Assembly (NCBI GenBank): GCA_964556005.1
Contig: CAZKUR010000094.1
Location: 1 to 15,354 of the forward strand
Length of the DNA: 15,354 nucleotides
Source of the DNA: CAZKUR01 sp964556005
Lineage (GTDB): Bacteria; Bacteroidota; Ignavibacteria; Ignavibacteriales; Ignavibacteriaceae
Direction: 5' to 3'
Below, piece after piece: positions 13,397 through 15,354 of this stretch. The notes beneath the pieces are model-generated. The model had not been told where the DNA came from and did not search any database. It saw nothing but the letters and a program-made list of their open reading frames with translations. How positions within the stretch are numbered: the stretch's first letter is position 1; each line of letters begins with the position of its first letter. A program made the position numbers and the translations under genes.

Positions 13397-13822
13397 ATGA
13401 ATAAAAAAGCGATTGAAAATAAAATTAAGAAATTGCTGTATAATAGAGATGAAATATCATTCGCATATATTTTCGGTTCATTCGTTCATTCCGAACATTA
13501 TCATGATATTGATGTAGCTGTATATTTAACCGACGATTTTAATAAAAATGATTTGAAGAAATTTCCATATGGATATGAAAGTTCGATTGCAGTAGAACTA
13601 ACGACGCTGCTGCATACTGATAAAATCGATTTTGTTGTATTAAATACTGCACCGCTTCTTATTACTAATCGCATAATTAATACCGGGAAGCCGCTTTTCG
13701 ATAAGGATAAATTTAATAGGGTTGCTTTTGAGAACAACAACCGCAAAATGTTTATTGATAATGAAAACTTTAGAAAGATTAGAACTTATTATCTTCTAAA
13801 AAAAATAGACCGCTATGCCTGA
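13397..13822 (+). CDS. mntA: MntA-like nucleotidyltransferase antitoxin (MNT domain)
   Basis: A 141-aa minimal nucleotidyltransferase. After an N-terminal helix, the signature FGSFVHSEHYHDIDVAVY provides G27-S28 and metal-binding D37 and D39; D78 in DKIDFVVL is the likely third carboxylate. Between GS and DID there are 8 residues, shorter than the 10 common in the family. In HEPN/MNT systems MntA transfers AMP from ATP to a tyrosine of the HepT RNase toxin and so silences it. The gene order (MNT then HEPN) and the 8-nt overlap with the next gene indicate translational coupling. The start at ATG 13397 follows an A-rich leader without a Shine-Dalgarno sequence. The long C-terminal extension (from about residue 105, rich in Asn/Arg/Lys) is typical of MNT antitoxins of this size class. 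Confidence 0.88.
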   Translation: MNKKAIENKIKKLLYNRDEISFAYIFGSFVHSEHYHDIDVAVYLTDDFNKNDLKKFPYGYESSIAVELTTLLHTDKIDFVVLNTAPLLITNRIINTGKPLFDKDKFNRVAFENNNRKMFIDNENFRKIRTYYLLKKIDRYA

Positions 13823-14240
13823 TATTGAAAGAATAAAGAAGCATCTTGCTGCAGTAATCCGGAGCATTGAGAACCTCGAAAAGCATAAAGGAATTTCAAC
13901 CGAAAACTTGAAATCTGATCTTGACCTTCTCTGGATTGTTGAAAGAGGTATTTATCTGGCCATACAAAATTTATTCGATATATTCGCTCATATTGTATCG
14001 GCAGATTTCGATGCTCAATGGGAAACTTATTCCGACATTGCGGAAATTCTTTTTATTAATAAGTTAATAGATGAAGATAATAAAAAACTTTTAAATCAGA
14101 TGGCTGGCTTCAGGAACCGTCTTAGTTATGAATATTTATCCCTGGAATTAAATGTCCTGGTTGATATCATTAATAACCGCTTATCTGATTTTTCAAAATT
14201 TTTTTCAATTATAAAAAATTACTGTAAGATAAACGGATAA
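13815..14240 (+). CDS. hepT: HepT-like HEPN protein (DUF86) with altered catalytic motif
   Basis: A 141-aa all-helical HEPN protein of the HepT/DUF86 type. It starts MPDIERIKKHLAAVIRSIEN, has the DLLWIVERGIYLAIQNLFDI helix found in this family, and ends with a helix carrying the RNase motif region GFRNRLSYEY (98-107). The usual motif is R-x4-H-x-Y. Here R100 and Y107 are kept, but the His position is Y105 (codon TAT at 14127-14129, one base from CAT). Y107 corresponds to the tyrosine that MntA modifies in characterised systems. If the reading is right, RNase activity should be lost or much reduced, while the antitoxin's target remains. The gene overlaps mntA by 8 nt and is otherwise full length. 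The alternatives are a diverged active motif or a sequencing error. Confidence 0.87.
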   Translation: MPDIERIKKHLAAVIRSIENLEKHKGISTENLKSDLDLLWIVERGIYLAIQNLFDIFAHIVSADFDAQWETYSDIAEILFINKLIDEDNKKLLNQMAGFRNRLSYEYLSLELNVLVDIINNRLSDFSKFFSIIKNYCKING

Positions 14241-14298
14241 CAGCTTATCTGCTAAAGAAGATCCGCCCTATCGATAATTTATTGAAATATTGAACAAT

Positions 14299-14592
14299 AT
14301 GAGAATAAAAGAAAAAGATCGGGAGACGATAAAAAGAATTGCTCAAATGTATTTCGGCGATAGTGTTAAAGTTTATCTTTTCGGCTCCCGTGTAGATGAT
14401 AATAAACGCGGCGGAGACATCGATCTTTATATAGAGACGAGAGTAAAAGATAAAATTGTTGAGAGAAAGATAAAGATGCTTGGTAAATTGCATGAAGTTT
14501 TGGGTGAACAAAAAATAGATATTGTAGTTAACAATTTTCGTTCGGATAAATTTATTTTTAAAGTCGCCAGACAGGAAGGTATTGCCCTTTAA
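14299..14592 (+). CDS. Minimal nucleotidyltransferase (MNT), second pair
   Basis: A 97-aa MNT-domain protein. YLFGSRVDDNKRGGDIDLYI gives G29-S30 and metal ligands D40 and D42; D74 in KIDIVV is the third carboxylate. It is short, with the core fold only, and ends shortly after a basic SDKFIFKVARQEGIAL segment. In this class the MNT protein is the antitoxin partner of the following HEPN protein and probably nucleotidylates it. A TTG at 14290 could add three residues, but ATG 14299 is preferred. The gene begins 58 bp after the first HEPN gene with no visible terminator between, so the four genes may form one transcript. Its sequence differs clearly from the upstream MNT gene, so this is not a recent tandem duplication. 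Confidence 0.85.
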   Translation: MRIKEKDRETIKRIAQMYFGDSVKVYLFGSRVDDNKRGGDIDLYIETRVKDKIVERKIKMLGKLHEVLGEQKIDIVVNNFRSDKFIFKVARQEGIAL

Positions 14593-14604
14593 ATAGTAAT
14601 TAAA

Positions 14605-15090
14605 ATGAAAAAAGAAAATAATATACTTAAATCAATTGCAAAAGAATGTAAAAAACATGTCAAAAGAATGAACAGTGCTTATGAAAAAATTAAGCCTGAT
14701 TTGCCTGTTAAACCTGAAAACGTTTTTGCAATGACCGATGATGAAGCGGAACATATTGATCAATATATCTTTCGATTCTCGAAATTACAGGATGCAATGG
14801 GCCAGAAATTGTTTAAAGCGGTTCTGGAGGAGTTAGGAGAAGAAGTCAGGAATAAAGCCGCAATAGATATATTTAACAGGCTGGAACAATTGGAAATAAT
14901 ATCTGATTATGAATCCTGGAAAGAATTAAGGGATATCCGTAATGATGTTACACATGAATATGAAGAAGATGAGAAAGAAGCAGCTGAAAAATTAAATTTA
15001 TTGTTCGATAAGAAAAAAGTATTGGAAAAATATCTTAATGATATATTAACTTATTTAACTAAAAGAGGAATTGACGCCTCTAGCGAATAG
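14605..15090 (+). CDS. HEPN-domain toxin-like protein, second pair
   Basis: A 161-aa, helical, charged protein encoded 12 bp after the MNT gene. The HEPN RNase motif is intact: LRDIRNDVTHEYEED, with R112, H117 and Y119 (R-x4-H-x-Y). Upstream helices include AEHIDQYIFRFSKLQDAMGQ, a pattern seen in HepT-related toxins and nucleotidyltransferase-associated HEPN proteins. Expected activity is metal-independent RNA cleavage controlled by the partner MNT protein; the conserved Y119 is the likely modification site. It is longer than, and not closely similar to, the first HEPN protein. No signal peptide or membrane helix is present. The exact subfamily is uncertain, but pairing with the MNT gene and the intact motif make the toxin-antitoxin reading likely. 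Confidence 0.83.
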   Translation: MKKENNILKSIAKECKKHVKRMNSAYEKIKPDLPVKPENVFAMTDDEAEHIDQYIFRFSKLQDAMGQKLFKAVLEELGEEVRNKAAIDIFNRLEQLEIISDYESWKELRDIRNDVTHEYEEDEKEAAEKLNLLFDKKKVLEKYLNDILTYLTKRGIDASSE

Positions 15091-15116
15091 GTTCCGTTAT
15101 CGCAGCAGTATGATGA

Positions 15117-15209
15117 TTGATTAACAGCGGCATTATTGAAAAAGATGAAAACGGCTATAGATTTTATAATCCGTTTTTCAATAAATATTTATTACGCTTC
15201 ACGGCGTAA
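15117..15209 (+). pseudogene. C-terminal fragment of a possible AAA-type ATPase
   Basis: Between in-frame TGA codons (15111-15116) and TAA (15207-15209) a frame encodes LINSGIIEKDENGYRFYNPF followed by FNKYLLRFTA. The pattern 'G.I.K.. .GYRF.NP....YL' resembles the winged-helix end of ATPases found in mobile and defence-associated loci. No N-terminal part is present upstream, so this would be a decayed remnant. The match is from memory of the family pattern. Confidence 0.38.
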
Positions 15210-15225
15210 CGCCCGCCGGCGTAAT
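15191..15225. repeat. Inverted repeat ATTACGC/GCGTAAT
   Basis: ATTACGC (15191-15197) pairs with GCGTAAT (15219-15225); an alternative inner hairpin TTACGC-ttcac-GGCGTAA also exists. The outer ATTAC/GTAAT recalls the basal stem of the repeat at 10967-11020. It overlaps the end of the gene remnant. Confidence 0.5.
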
Positions 15226-15230
15226 AATCA

Positions 15231-15270
15231 TCAATTTTAACTACCGAAATGAAATGTAGGTAGTCATAAA
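15231..15270. repeat. Second-family hairpin repeat, partial copy
   Basis: ACTACC (15240-15245) and GGTAGT (15259-15264) enclose GAAATGAAATGTA, comparable to the GAAACAGTGTGTA loop at 10393-10405. The stem is ACC/GGT with flanking bases changed on both sides. The upstream CAATTTTAAC also matches the reverse complement of the GTTAAAATTG block next to the other copies. Confidence 0.45.
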
Positions 15271-15354
15271 TCCTGAGGCCAATGACCAATATTAGTAAAG
15301 TTGACATATCCAAAGTATTACATACAATACTCTGATATCCCCTCCAACAAGGGT

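Larger units (their letters stand above)
15091..15354. other. Terminal spacer with gene remnant and hairpins
   Basis: After the last HEPN gene no intact gene is seen up to the window edge. The stretch holds a short protein-like remnant (15117-15209), an inverted repeat (15191-15225) and a partial second-family repeat (15231-15270). The last 80 bp (CCAATGACCAATATTAG and following) include CCAAT motifs like those in the heptamer array. Confidence 0.5.

Overview
The window is AT-rich and most of its genes start behind A/T-rich leaders without a clear Shine-Dalgarno sequence. One good TAnnTTTG-type promoter match (13340-13347) and the protein style suggest a Bacteroidota/Chlorobi-group bacterium, perhaps Ignavibacteria-like. 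This placement is inference; no rRNA or tRNA is present. Two runs of exactly 100 N (8629-8728, 10549-10648) show that it is a scaffold from a draft or metagenome assembly, and both gaps fall inside repeats.

Layout. (1) 200-710: a BrnT-type toxin followed by an overlapping small antitoxin. (2) 711-1257: no convincing gene, but a mosaic of hairpin repeats. (3) 1258-2446: a Cof-type HAD phosphatase and a small zinc-ribbon membrane protein. (4) 2447-3132: a long AT-rich non-coding stretch, with a possible decayed gene, ahead of the polysaccharide locus. (5) 3133-13218: an extracellular polysaccharide locus, all on the + strand: a Wza-like outer-membrane exporter with seven SLBB repeats, a Wzz-like chain-length protein without a kinase domain, a Wzx-like flippase, an O-antigen ligase/Wzy-like polymerase and an AsnB-type amidotransferase. 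Together these supply flipping, polymerisation, length control, export and probably amidation of a glycan. Glycosyltransferases and the priming enzyme are not in the window. (6) 13397-15090: two successive MNT nucleotidyltransferase / HEPN pairs, a toxin-antitoxin arrangement. (7) 15091-15354: an apparent ATPase C-terminal remnant and more hairpin repeats.

The most unusual content is the repeat population. One family has conserved ends (TCATTGCGA ... GCAATCT) around a hairpin whose stem differs in every copy but still pairs, and one copy has a compensatory change in the basal stem (ATTGC/GCAAT to ATTAC/GTAAT). Two pairs of copies face each other at nearly the same spacing. Related pieces lie in frame inside the ligase/polymerase gene and the asparagine synthetase gene. 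A second hairpin family (core ending GTGTAGGT) has one copy that supplies the stop codon of the ligase gene. A heptanucleotide array with a 21-bp super-period fills part of the spacer before asnB.

The other point of note is the first HEPN protein: its RNase motif carries Tyr where His is expected, while the neighbouring HEPN protein keeps His.
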